Shown: positions 1 to 5,121 of the stretch, piece after piece
How the letters are laid out: every line of letters starts with the position of its first letter
How positions within the stretch are numbered: position 1 is the first letter of the stretch
Origin: Thermoprotei archaeon
Lineage (GTDB): Archaea > Thermoproteota > Nitrososphaeria > Geothermarchaeales > JDFR-13
NCBI GenBank assembly: GCA_015661745.1
Contig: DQVL01000141.1
Coordinates: 1-7,276 of the forward strand
DNA length: 7,276 nt
Reading direction: 5' to 3'
Notes under the pieces: model-generated
What the model saw: the letters and a program-made list of their open reading frames with translations, nothing else
Told to the model about the DNA's origin: nothing
Databases searched by the model: none
Program-made: the position numbers and the translations under genes

Positions 1-45
1 CATCATTCCATTACCCATCATTCCATTACCCATCATTCCATTACC
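1..45. repeat. 15-bp tandem repeat, three copies, in-frame
   Basis: The unit catcattccattaccc minus its last base (15 bp, cat cat tcc att acc) occurs three times without a mismatch at 1-15, 16-30 and 31-45, and a partial copy follows. It begins at or before the window edge. Each unit is five codons and encodes Gly-Asn-Gly-Met-Met on the minus strand, so copy-number changes would keep the frame. Identity at the DNA level, not only the protein level, suggests recent duplication. Confidence 0.9.
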
Positions 46-168
46 CATACCCGGTACTGCCATCCATGGCATTCCGAATCCCATGTTATTGGGGAAAGCT
101 GTTGCTATACTGAATCCCAAGACGAGTAATCCAAGTAATCCTACCAAGACAATTCCTAGACTCTTCAT
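1..168 (-). CDS. Secreted methionine-rich GNGMM-repeat protein (N-terminal part)
   Basis: Reading the minus strand from an ATG at 168 gives 56 codons that stay open to the window edge, so the C-terminus is missing. Residues 1-24 form a signal peptide: a Lys at position 2, a Leu/Val/Gly-rich core, and an Ala-Thr-Ala site suggesting cleavage before Phe25. The mature part is rich in Met, Gly and Asn (NNMGFGMPWMAVPGM) and then runs into Gly-Asn-Gly-Met-Met units encoded by a 15-bp tandem repeat. The start is backed by a GGTGA ribosome binding site 6 nt upstream and a TATA box. No family was recognised. Closely spaced Met pairs in an exported protein resemble Met-rich Cu(I)/Ag(I)-binding segments, but that is inference. 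The upstream gene on the same strand encodes a membrane-bound regulator with its own Met-rich loop, suggesting a functional link. Confidence 0.75.
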   Translation of the reverse strand, partial: MKSLGIVLVGLLGLLVLGFSIATAFPNNMGFGMPWMAVPGMGNGMMGNGMMGNGMM

Positions 169-174
169 ATGTCT

Positions 175-179
175 TCACC
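175..179 (-). promoter_or_regulatory. Ribosome binding site GGTGA for the Met-rich gene
   Basis: On the minus strand GGTGA lies 6 nt before the ATG at 168. This matches the anti-Shine-Dalgarno complement used in Thermoproteota and fixes the start of the Met-rich gene. The permease gene at 3594 has the same motif at the same spacing. Confidence 0.65.
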
Positions 180-193
180 GGTATTATCTATAT

Positions 194-234
194 GTTGAAA
201 CGATATATGGATGTTGCCTGTAACAGTTGAAACG
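194..234. repeat. 9-bp direct repeat, possible operator
   Basis: GTTGAAACG occurs on the plus strand at 194-202 and 226-234. The 32-bp repeat period equals about three helical turns, so both copies would face the same side of the DNA. One copy lies just downstream of the TATA box (235-243, minus), the other in the predicted 5' leader, so the pair brackets the predicted transcription start at about 213. This geometry suits a dimeric repressor. The adjacent winged-helix regulator is the obvious candidate, which is inference. Confidence 0.45.
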
Positions 235-243
235 TTTTTATAT
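235..243 (-). promoter_or_regulatory. TATA box for the Met-rich gene
   Basis: The minus strand reads ATATAAAAA here, a good archaeal TATA box. It would place transcription initiation near 213 and leave a leader of about 45 nt before the ATG at 168. The box touches the stop codon (243-245) of the upstream regulator gene, so the Met-rich gene can be transcribed separately from the regulator. Confidence 0.5.
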
Positions 244-824
244 CATTGTTCTAAAGATTCTTCAGTCTCTTTTTTTACATACTTCTTTATAATCCAATCC
301 ACGAGAATTACTTCATTAGTATTACCCACCGGTTTTCTATATACAATATTTCTATCTTCTAACCTTTCGATAACTCTATGTATCTGCACTCTATTCATTC
401 CCAACTCCCATCTAAGATCTTTCTGAAGCATCTTACCACCATTCCTAATAAGAAGTTCAACCACTTTTCGCTCATCATCCCTCAATACTTTAAATATATC
501 AGGTTCCTCATCATCCATTGACTTATGAATTATATTAGATTCATTAACTCTTATACCACCAGATTTTGTTATAGTCTCCCTTGACGAGTTATAGATTAAC
601 CCAATAATTATAAGGAAAAATATTATTAGGAATATCCAGAAGGGGATGAACACGTTAAACATGTGTATACCCATATTCATCATACCACCCATCATACCCT
701 GTGGAGCTGAGAAGAAGCTGCCCATAAAAAGCATCATCAATATCGGAACCAATATAATAAGTAGAATCAACCCAAGCAAAACAATTAATATTGTATGGAT
801 AAACTCTTCAGACATTTCTTTCAA
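243..824 (-). CDS. Membrane-anchored winged-helix regulator with Met-rich external loop
   Basis: The protein has 193 residues. Two hydrophobic helices (about 9-34 and 57-79) flank a short loop (about 35-56) containing APQGMMGGMMNMGIHM, with six Met and one His between 44 and 55. After a charged linker (80-115), residues 116-180 form a MarR/ArsR-like winged helix-turn-helix: ERKVVELLIRNGG, then LQKDLRWELGMNRVQIHRVIERLEDR (20-residue stretches around the recognition helix), then a wing at 161-176. With a charged N-terminus and a DNA-binding C-terminus inside, the Met-rich loop must face outside, so this looks like a one-component sensor that detects an external signal. The start is TTG 824; ATG 815, three codons later, is equally possible, and an in-frame stop at 831-833 excludes anything longer. 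The family is not recognised precisely. Metal or oxidant sensing is inference. Confidence 0.8.
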   Translation of the reverse strand: MKEMSEEFIHTILIVLLGLILLIILVPILMMLFMGSFFSAPQGMMGGMMNMGIHMFNVFIPFWIFLIIFFLIIIGLIYNSSRETITKSGGIRVNESNIIHKSMDDEEPDIFKVLRDDERKVVELLIRNGGKMLQKDLRWELGMNRVQIHRVIERLEDRNIVYRKPVGNTNEVILVDWIIKKYVKKETEESLEQ

Positions 825-868
825 CCCTATTCAGACTATTTTGATCCCATTAGATAATGTTCCACCTG

Positions 869-878
869 AAATATAAAG
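869..878 (-). promoter_or_regulatory. TATA box for the membrane regulator gene
   Basis: The minus strand reads CTTTATATTT. Initiation would fall near 848, about 24 nt before TTG 824 and 33 nt before ATG 815. The box is bracketed by TGAA and TTCA (an 8-bp-spaced inverted repeat), which could be an autoregulatory site, but the arms are short enough to be chance. Confidence 0.4.
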
Positions 879-1068
879 TTCACACCTTAATAGATCCAGT
901 ATATTATAAATAATACATACATCATGATAAGCCAGATTATATTTTAATCTTGCCTGGTAGTAAAGAGATTATTATACAGTTAGGAAATAAATTTATAAAT
1001 ATGAGGTTATATATATAAATCTAATAGATTCTATGAGTTAAATATCTATCAAAAATAGTTGGATATGA
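879..1068. other. AT-rich divergent intergenic region
   Basis: This spacer separates the minus-strand regulator from the plus-strand polyamine genes. It is very AT-rich, with many ATA/TAT steps. I found no convincing ORF, hairpin, tRNA or box C/D RNA signature here. Only the flanking TATA boxes are likely to be functional. Confidence 0.5.
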
Positions 1069-1078
1069 TTTATATATT
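1069..1078 (+). promoter_or_regulatory. Candidate TATA box for speD-speE
   Basis: TTTATATATT lies 88 nt before the ATG at 1157 and would give a start near 1100. A second candidate, CTATATAT at 1082-1089, would start transcription near 1112. The surrounding sequence is so AT-rich that the choice is uncertain. Confidence 0.35.
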
Positions 1079-1156
1079 ATCCTATATATAGAGGTATTAT
1101 AATTGAAATAAATAACTCGACTTAAGGGGTTGAGAACTTGCATATTAGTGGAGGAG

Positions 1157-1558
1157 ATGAGGAGGGAGAAAGGTATTCATATATTGCTGGATTTGGAGGG
1201 TATAGAAGAGAAAATCTTAGACGATTCTCTATATTTAAATAATCTCATTGATAAAGTCGTCAAGGAATCGGGTCTCAAATCATTTGGGACATTATATCAT
1301 AAATTTGTTCCTCAGGGATTTACATCAGTTACGCTATTATCTGCTAGCCACATATCTATACATACATGGCCAGAGTATGGATATATTGCAGCTGATATAT
1401 TTGCTTGTGAAGAGCCTGAGAAAGCTGTCAAGGCAGCCGATATATTGATTAGGGAGTTGAAGCCTAAGAAGGTTAAGAAGATCATCCGGAGAAGGGGATA
1501 TATATTTACTGGTTATATAGTGGCTGATAGGGATGGAGTATCACATAGAGAAGATTAG
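1157..1558 (+). CDS. speD: S-adenosylmethionine decarboxylase proenzyme (pyruvoyl)
   Basis: SpeD decarboxylates S-adenosylmethionine to supply the aminopropyl donor for polyamines. The proenzyme cleaves itself before a Ser that becomes the pyruvoyl group. The 133-residue protein has the family core: HKFVPQG, then SASHISIHTWPEYGY, then DIFAC. By comparison with Thermotoga maritima SpeD (Ser63, His68, Cys83) the equivalents are Ser64, His69 and Cys84. The residue before the cleavage Ser is Ala63, where many family members have Glu. HTWPEYGY fits AdoMet decarboxylase better than the crenarchaeal arginine decarboxylase paralogue, which I recall as HTWNEYNY. ATG 1157 is preferred because it reproduces the T. 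maritima numbering and has GGAG three nt upstream; an in-frame TTG at 1130 and GTG at 1148 could add nine or three residues. It overlaps speE by 26 bp, implying one transcript. Confidence 0.9.
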   Translation: MRREKGIHILLDLEGIEEKILDDSLYLNNLIDKVVKESGLKSFGTLYHKFVPQGFTSVTLLSASHISIHTWPEYGYIAADIFACEEPEKAVKAADILIRELKPKKVKKIIRRRGYIFTGYIVADRDGVSHRED

Positions 1559-2315
1559 GTATAGGAATGGGGTTATAGAGATTAGATATCCAATACATAA
1601 AATCTTATTTAGGGGAAGGAGTAGATATCAGGATATACTGGTAGTGGAGTCGATATTCGGGAAGATGCTTATATTAGATGGTGTCCTACAGCTAACCACC
1701 TATGATGAAGAGATATATCATAAGGCATTGGTATCCCCCACCTTTAAAAAGGGGTTTAAGAAGATACTGATTCTCGGCGGTGGAGATGGTGGAGCAGCCT
1801 ATCAACTATCCCTTATTGATCCAGATCTGGATATTGATGTAGTAGATATAGATCCGATGGTGACAGAGGTTGTAAAGAAGTATATACCTGAAGTCTATAG
1901 AGATGTATTCAGCCTTGAAAATATAAATTTGATTAATAGAGATGCATTTGAATATGTCAGGGAATATAATGGAAAGTATGATATGGTCTTAGGCGATTTA
2001 ACAGATTATAGATATGAAGATCAGATCGGGAGTGATGTAAATATACTATATAGTATTGACTACCTGAATGATGTTAAAAGGATATTGAATAGTGATGGTG
2101 TAGTAACGTATCACGTTGGAGGGGTAATACTAGATAGGGAGAACGTAATAAAAATATATAATATCTTTAGAGAGGTATTCAAATACGTCAGGATATATGG
2201 AGTCTATATACCGAGCTTCCTCGATATATGGTGCTACATCTCAGGATCCGACAATCCTATTAAAATAGGTGGCGAGCCAATTATATACGATGTATCTCAA
2301 TTACTGGGGCTATGA
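1533..2315 (+). CDS. speE: SpeE-family aminopropyltransferase (spermidine synthase-like)
   Basis: This cytosolic enzyme transfers the aminopropyl group of decarboxylated AdoMet to an amine acceptor. The N-terminal beta domain holds QDILVVES (33-40), LDG (48-50), Q53 and YDEEIYHK (57-64). The Rossmann domain holds GGGDGG (82-87), VDID (104-107), RDA (136-138) and GDLTD (154-158), whose Asp155 and Asp158 match the catalytic D-x-x-D. At 260 residues it is shorter than the usual 280-300. Several consensus positions differ: QLTTYDE instead of QLTE.DE, no Pro or GPA after the D-x-x-D, and YHVGG where a Gln usually ends that strand. The acceptor (putrescine, agmatine, or a longer amine) therefore cannot be assigned. 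ATG 1533 is the only reasonable start, as the next Met is residue 45. It lies inside the 3' end of speD, suggesting translational coupling. Confidence 0.9.
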   Translation: MEYHIEKIRYRNGVIEIRYPIHKILFRGRSRYQDILVVESIFGKMLILDGVLQLTTYDEEIYHKALVSPTFKKGFKKILILGGGDGGAAYQLSLIDPDLDIDVVDIDPMVTEVVKKYIPEVYRDVFSLENINLINRDAFEYVREYNGKYDMVLGDLTDYRYEDQIGSDVNILYSIDYLNDVKRILNSDGVVTYHVGGVILDRENVIKIYNIFREVFKYVRIYGVYIPSFLDIWCYISGSDNPIKIGGEPIIYDVSQLLGL

Positions 2316-2322
2316 CCTACAT

Positions 2323-3438
2323 CTACTCCAATATTTCTATATACCATGTTGGGTGTATCTCACTAAAGGATCCATGGTCTGTATCTACAACCCATACACC
2401 TACAATCCTAACTCGATCCCCCTTTTTAGGAACGACAACCACATCTTGATCATCTGGGACGATCTCCACATGTATAGCTCCCCTACGTAAAATCCAAGAA
2501 CCTATAGATAACATATGTTCATATTCTGGATCAAGCTTTACATCGAAGAATATATCTCCATCCTCACCCTTTGTAATCTCGGTAACTACAACGCCTTCAA
2601 CCTCGACACATGTATCAAGTATCCTCAGCCTCGCCGGGTCATAGGTAGATATAAATACATTACCCTCTAAACAGTATTGCCCCACATCCCTCTGGAGCCA
2701 TTGAGTACCTATCCAAGACTCATATCTATATGGATATAGTGCCACCTCCAAGTTATAGAGGATATAGGGTGTAGAGATGTAGGATGCTCCAAACAATATT
2801 ATAAGGGACAAGATGAAGACCTGTTTAAACCTCTCAGCATCTCGAACCAGATAGAGTATAGCTAGGAATGCTATAACCACGATATTCAATGCCATAGCAT
2901 AGAAGTATGAGACTGAGAAATAATATAGTATCATGTATATAAGTGGTGCTACAGACCCAAGTCTATAGCCCCTCCTAAACCATTTATAGGATAGATATAT
3001 AAATGGGATAAATAATATGGAGTAGATATCAAGTCCAACCTCTATAGCATCCCTAGCATAATATAATAGTCCAAGGGAGAACGATATCAATGTATCAAGA
3101 ACTACAATACCTAAAGCTATAGATGTGAACCCCCTTACATACCCCCTCTCAATAAAATATGCAATTATATATAGGATTAGACTTCTCATAACCAATGACA
3201 AGATCGCCACGATAGTGAATACAGATTCTGTATATATTAGGATGATGGAGCCGATTATATGGGCTATAAGGAAGAGTGTGGCACCAAATAATGGACGGGT
3301 ATATAATAGGCTCACCACCATAGCAGGCACTACTAGACCATATCCAACAAGGAGATTAGGAGCGTTGATCATAAGGGTAATACCAAATAGGTTGAGGAGG
3401 AAGATAGAAGCCTCTCTAAAAACCTTTAAACCCTGCAT
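2323..3438 (-). CDS. Polytopic membrane protein with C-terminal OB-fold-like domain
   Basis: The protein has 371 residues. Residues 10-225 contain about eight or nine hydrophobic helices (near 11-25, 29-45, 50-70, 73-97, 104-127, 137-153, 162-198 and 206-224). From about 255 to the end there is a soluble beta-rich domain: VEGVVV (280-285), DGDIFFDVKLDPEY (293-306), HVEIVPDD (323-330), then GDRVRIVGVWVVDTDHG (340-356) and EIHPTW (360-365). The VxGxV opening, GD-V-V-G-V strand and DHG...EIHP ending recall small OB-fold-like domains of unknown function in other prokaryotic proteins; that recognition is from memory. Cys256 and Cys277 could form a disulfide if this domain is outside the cell. Function is unknown. 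The stop lies 7 bp from the speE stop in convergent orientation, so mRNAs of the two genes may overlap at their ends. Confidence 0.8.
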   Translation of the reverse strand: MQGLKVFREASIFLLNLFGITLMINAPNLLVGYGLVVPAMVVSLLYTRPLFGATLFLIAHIIGSIILIYTESVFTIVAILSLVMRSLILYIIAYFIERGYVRGFTSIALGIVVLDTLISFSLGLLYYARDAIEVGLDIYSILFIPFIYLSYKWFRRGYRLGSVAPLIYMILYYFSVSYFYAMALNIVVIAFLAILYLVRDAERFKQVFILSLIILFGASYISTPYILYNLEVALYPYRYESWIGTQWLQRDVGQYCLEGNVFISTYDPARLRILDTCVEVEGVVVTEITKGEDGDIFFDVKLDPEYEHMLSIGSWILRRGAIHVEIVPDDQDVVVVPKKGDRVRIVGVWVVDTDHGSFSEIHPTWYIEILE

Positions 3439-3460
3439 TAAATAAATAAATCTCTATATC

Positions 3461-3470
3461 AAAAATTAAA
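3461..3470 (-). promoter_or_regulatory. TATA-like box for the OB-domain membrane protein gene
   Basis: The minus strand reads TTTAATTTTT from -32 to -23 relative to the ATG at 3438. A box centred near -27 would start the transcript at or next to the ATG, giving the leaderless mRNA common in Thermoproteota. No Shine-Dalgarno motif precedes this ATG, which fits. The box itself is not a strong TATA match. Confidence 0.35.
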
Positions 3471-3582
3471 TTGGTTTGATAAGCCGAAATATATTGATAT
3501 TAGATGATAGATCACCCATTATTTACATATATAGAATATAATATCGATAATGCCTAGATAGGAGTATTAGGGATATTGGGAT

Positions 3583-3587
3583 GGTGA
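3583..3587 (+). promoter_or_regulatory. Ribosome binding site GGTGA deciding the TTG start of tupB
   Basis: GGTGA ends 6 nt before TTG 3594. An in-frame TGA at 3585-3587 overlaps the motif and excludes any longer reading frame, so the unusual TTG codon is well supported as the start. Confidence 0.65.
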
Positions 3588-3593
3588 ATAGAT

Positions 3594-4232
3594 TTGGATT
3601 TATCAATCATCGATATAACCATTAGGAGCCTCTTTGTCTCAGGAGGAGCCACGGTCATAGCATCTCTATGGTCGATACCTATAGGTATATCCCTTGGATT
3701 GTCCCAGGCTAGACCCTCCAAGATCCTATTAACGATCATTAATATGATGGTTGGTATCCCAACAGTATTAATAGGGCTGCTACTCTATATGATATTATCG
3801 AGAAGTGGACCCCTAGGATTTATTAACCTACTTTATACACCTATAGCTATGATGATTGGACAAGCAATATTGATTACACCCCTAATCATAAGCCTTGTGT
3901 ATGAGGTTGTCTCGGGGGAAGCCAAGGATTTGATTGAGATGCTCAAAACATATGGTGCAGACAAAATAAAAACTATAGAGACGATAACTAGTGAGGCTAG
4001 GGAAAGGATAATAGGTACATCAATAATAGGTTTCCAGAGGGCATTAGGGGAACTCGGTATAGCCCTTATGCTAGGCGGTAATATAAAGGGTTTGACTAGG
4101 GTATTCACGACAACGATAGCTTTAGAGGTTCAGAAGGGCGAGTTTGAACTGGCTATACAGCTTGGCATTATACTATTGGTTATAGACCTACTACTAATAT
4201 CAATTATCAGAGTAATTGGGTGGAGTAGATGA
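3594..4232 (+). CDS. tupB: Tungstate/molybdate-type ABC transporter permease (TupB-like)
   Basis: This 212-residue inner-membrane protein resembles TupB/VupB permeases, which import tungstate or related oxyanions (vanadate, molybdate). It has about five or six helices (near 7-32, 46-68, 82-102, 140-160 and 188-206). The cytoplasmic EAA loop runs from about 109 (GEAKDLIEMLKTYGADKI) and couples to the ATPase. The region RALGELGIALMLGGNIKG (149-166) followed by TRVFTTTIALEVQKGEFELA (168-187) is the hallmark of this subgroup. The length is near the usual 220-230. TTG 3594 with a GGTGA site is the start. The stop overlaps the ATPase start by 4 bp (ATGA). No substrate-binding protein gene is adjacent on either side, which is unusual for this family. 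Tungstate is likely biologically, as many hyperthermophiles need it, but vanadate or molybdate cannot be excluded. Confidence 0.85.
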   Translation: MDLSIIDITIRSLFVSGGATVIASLWSIPIGISLGLSQARPSKILLTIINMMVGIPTVLIGLLLYMILSRSGPLGFINLLYTPIAMMIGQAILITPLIISLVYEVVSGEAKDLIEMLKTYGADKIKTIETITSEARERIIGTSIIGFQRALGELGIALMLGGNIKGLTRVFTTTIALEVQKGEFELAIQLGIILLVIDLLLISIIRVIGWSR

Positions 4233-4870
4233 TAGAGGCTAGAGATATAACGTTTAAATATGGTAGGCAGTTAATACTTAAAAAGATAAATATATCCTTC
4301 GACAAAGGCTTACATCTAATAAAGGGTCCAAACGGTTCTGGCAAGACCACACTATGTAAAGTATTATCGGGACTGTTAAGGCCATTCAAAGGTGAAGTAT
4401 ATATAGATGGAGTCGATATATACAGGGAAGGTAATAGAGATATCCTATCAAAGATTATATATGTACATGATAAACCTATAATCCTCAATAGATCAGTATA
4501 TGAAAACATCATATTTGGAGCCGAGATAAAAAATTTAGACGTATCAGATATACAGTATCTAATCAATAGATTTAGGCTTGAGAATATACTCGATATAAAT
4601 GCATTGGAACTCTCTGCGGGTTATAAACAGTTAATATCGATATTAAGAGCATTAACTGTAAAACCTAGATACTTAATACTAGATGAACCATTTTCTGGAT
4701 TGGATGATGAATATAGAGAAGAGGTTATAGATTATATAATTAGATACTCAAATAAAAACACTGTATTAATAGCTACTCACACACCATATCTCGATAGAGA
4801 AGCATCCACAATAACATATCTAAATAATGGAGAGATAAAGAAGAGGGTATACAGGGAACTAAATAATTGA
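4229..4870 (+). CDS. tupC: ABC transporter ATP-binding protein (TupC-like)
   Basis: This 213-residue ATPase should energise the TupB-like permease, with which it shares an ATGA stop/start overlap. GGTGGAG just upstream is a good ribosome binding site. Walker A is GPNGSGKTT (33-41). Walker B is YLILDEPFSGLD (148-159) with catalytic Glu153 and the D-loop, and the switch His is His184 in ATHT. Two motifs are altered. The Q-loop position reads VHDKP (Asp81) instead of the usual Gln. The signature is LSAGYKQ (128-134) instead of LSGGxxQR. All catalytic residues remain, so it is probably active with atypical coupling. It lacks the C-terminal regulatory domain seen in longer oxyanion ATPases such as WtpC/ModC. 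The substrate assignment depends wholly on the neighbouring permease. Confidence 0.85.
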   Translation: MIEARDITFKYGRQLILKKINISFDKGLHLIKGPNGSGKTTLCKVLSGLLRPFKGEVYIDGVDIYREGNRDILSKIIYVHDKPIILNRSVYENIIFGAEIKNLDVSDIQYLINRFRLENILDINALELSAGYKQLISILRALTVKPRYLILDEPFSGLDDEYREEVIDYIIRYSNKNTVLIATHTPYLDREASTITYLNNGEIKKRVYRELNN

Positions 4871-5001
4871 CTCTAACCCAAATCCACCCAAATTTTCGCT
4901 AATCTACATCTTCTAAAGACCCTCGATTAAACAAAATATGAGTAAAACCTATCAAAATTAACTATCTAGATATTGGGGGACATACAATATATCTTTATTA
5001 T
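4871..5001. other. Intergenic gap before the MFS gene
   Basis: This 131-bp spacer separates the ATPase from the MFS reading frames. A TATA-like stretch, ATATATCTTTATTAT (about 4987-5001), abuts the ATG at 5002. If it is the promoter, initiation would fall near 5022, inside the first helix codons. No Shine-Dalgarno motif lies close to ATG 5002. No terminator hairpin was seen after the ATPase. Confidence 0.35.
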
Positions 5002-5121
5002 ATGGCTGAATCAAAGGCTTCCCTATCTGATAAATTACTTATATTTATAGCTGCCATGATTGGCTGGAGCCATGACGCTGTCGGACTAACAATAACAAAT
5101 TTTGTAGCTGAACCATTATGA
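5002..5121 (+). pseudogene. MFS transporter N-terminal segment (first helix), frameshifted
   Basis: ATG 5002 opens a 39-codon frame ending at TGA 5119-5121. Residues 12-38 (from LLIFIAAMIGW to FVAEP) are a typical MFS first transmembrane helix, with a Trp-Ser-His-Asp segment in place of the common acidic motif. The downstream MFS frame starts at ATG 5118, one base back, so stop and start overlap as ATGA. Slipping back one base after CCA (5113-5115) would read Glu-Pro-Ile-Met-Asn-Glu-Phe, the expected continuation. This could be a one-base deletion, a sequencing error, programmed -1 frameshifting, or a truly split and translationally coupled gene. The sequence alone does not decide. Confidence 0.6.

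Noticed and set aside
194..234. Repeat resembling part of a CRISPR repeat (GTTGAAAC-like core)
   Set aside because: Only 9 bp are repeated and only two copies exist, with no longer repeat or spacer pattern. The position between a TATA box and a ribosome binding site fits an operator better.
211..876. Plus-strand open frames at 211-426 and 646-876
   Set aside because: Both lie antisense to the membrane regulator, have no ribosome binding site, and give hydrophobic or low-complexity peptides without recognisable motifs.
879..1068. Possible small RNA or riboswitch upstream of speD
   Set aside because: The spacer is extremely AT-rich with no stable stem, box C/D or K-turn signature visible. A covariance search would be needed to support an RNA.
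1157..1558. Arginine decarboxylase paralogue of SpeD, known in crenarchaea
   Set aside because: The HTWPEYGY and FVPQG segments match AdoMet decarboxylases, and the gene overlaps speE. I consider the arginine-specific form less likely, though substrate was not tested.
2281..2500. Plus-strand open frame spanning the end of speE (2269-2490)
   Set aside because: It overlaps speE out of frame and runs antisense to the OB-fold-like domain of the membrane protein, with no start signal or motif.
3125..4566. Open frames antisense to or out of frame with known genes (3125-3445 plus; 3554-3739, 3833-4108 and 4207-4566 minus)
   Set aside because: Each is covered by a gene with strong family motifs on the other strand and has no motif of its own.
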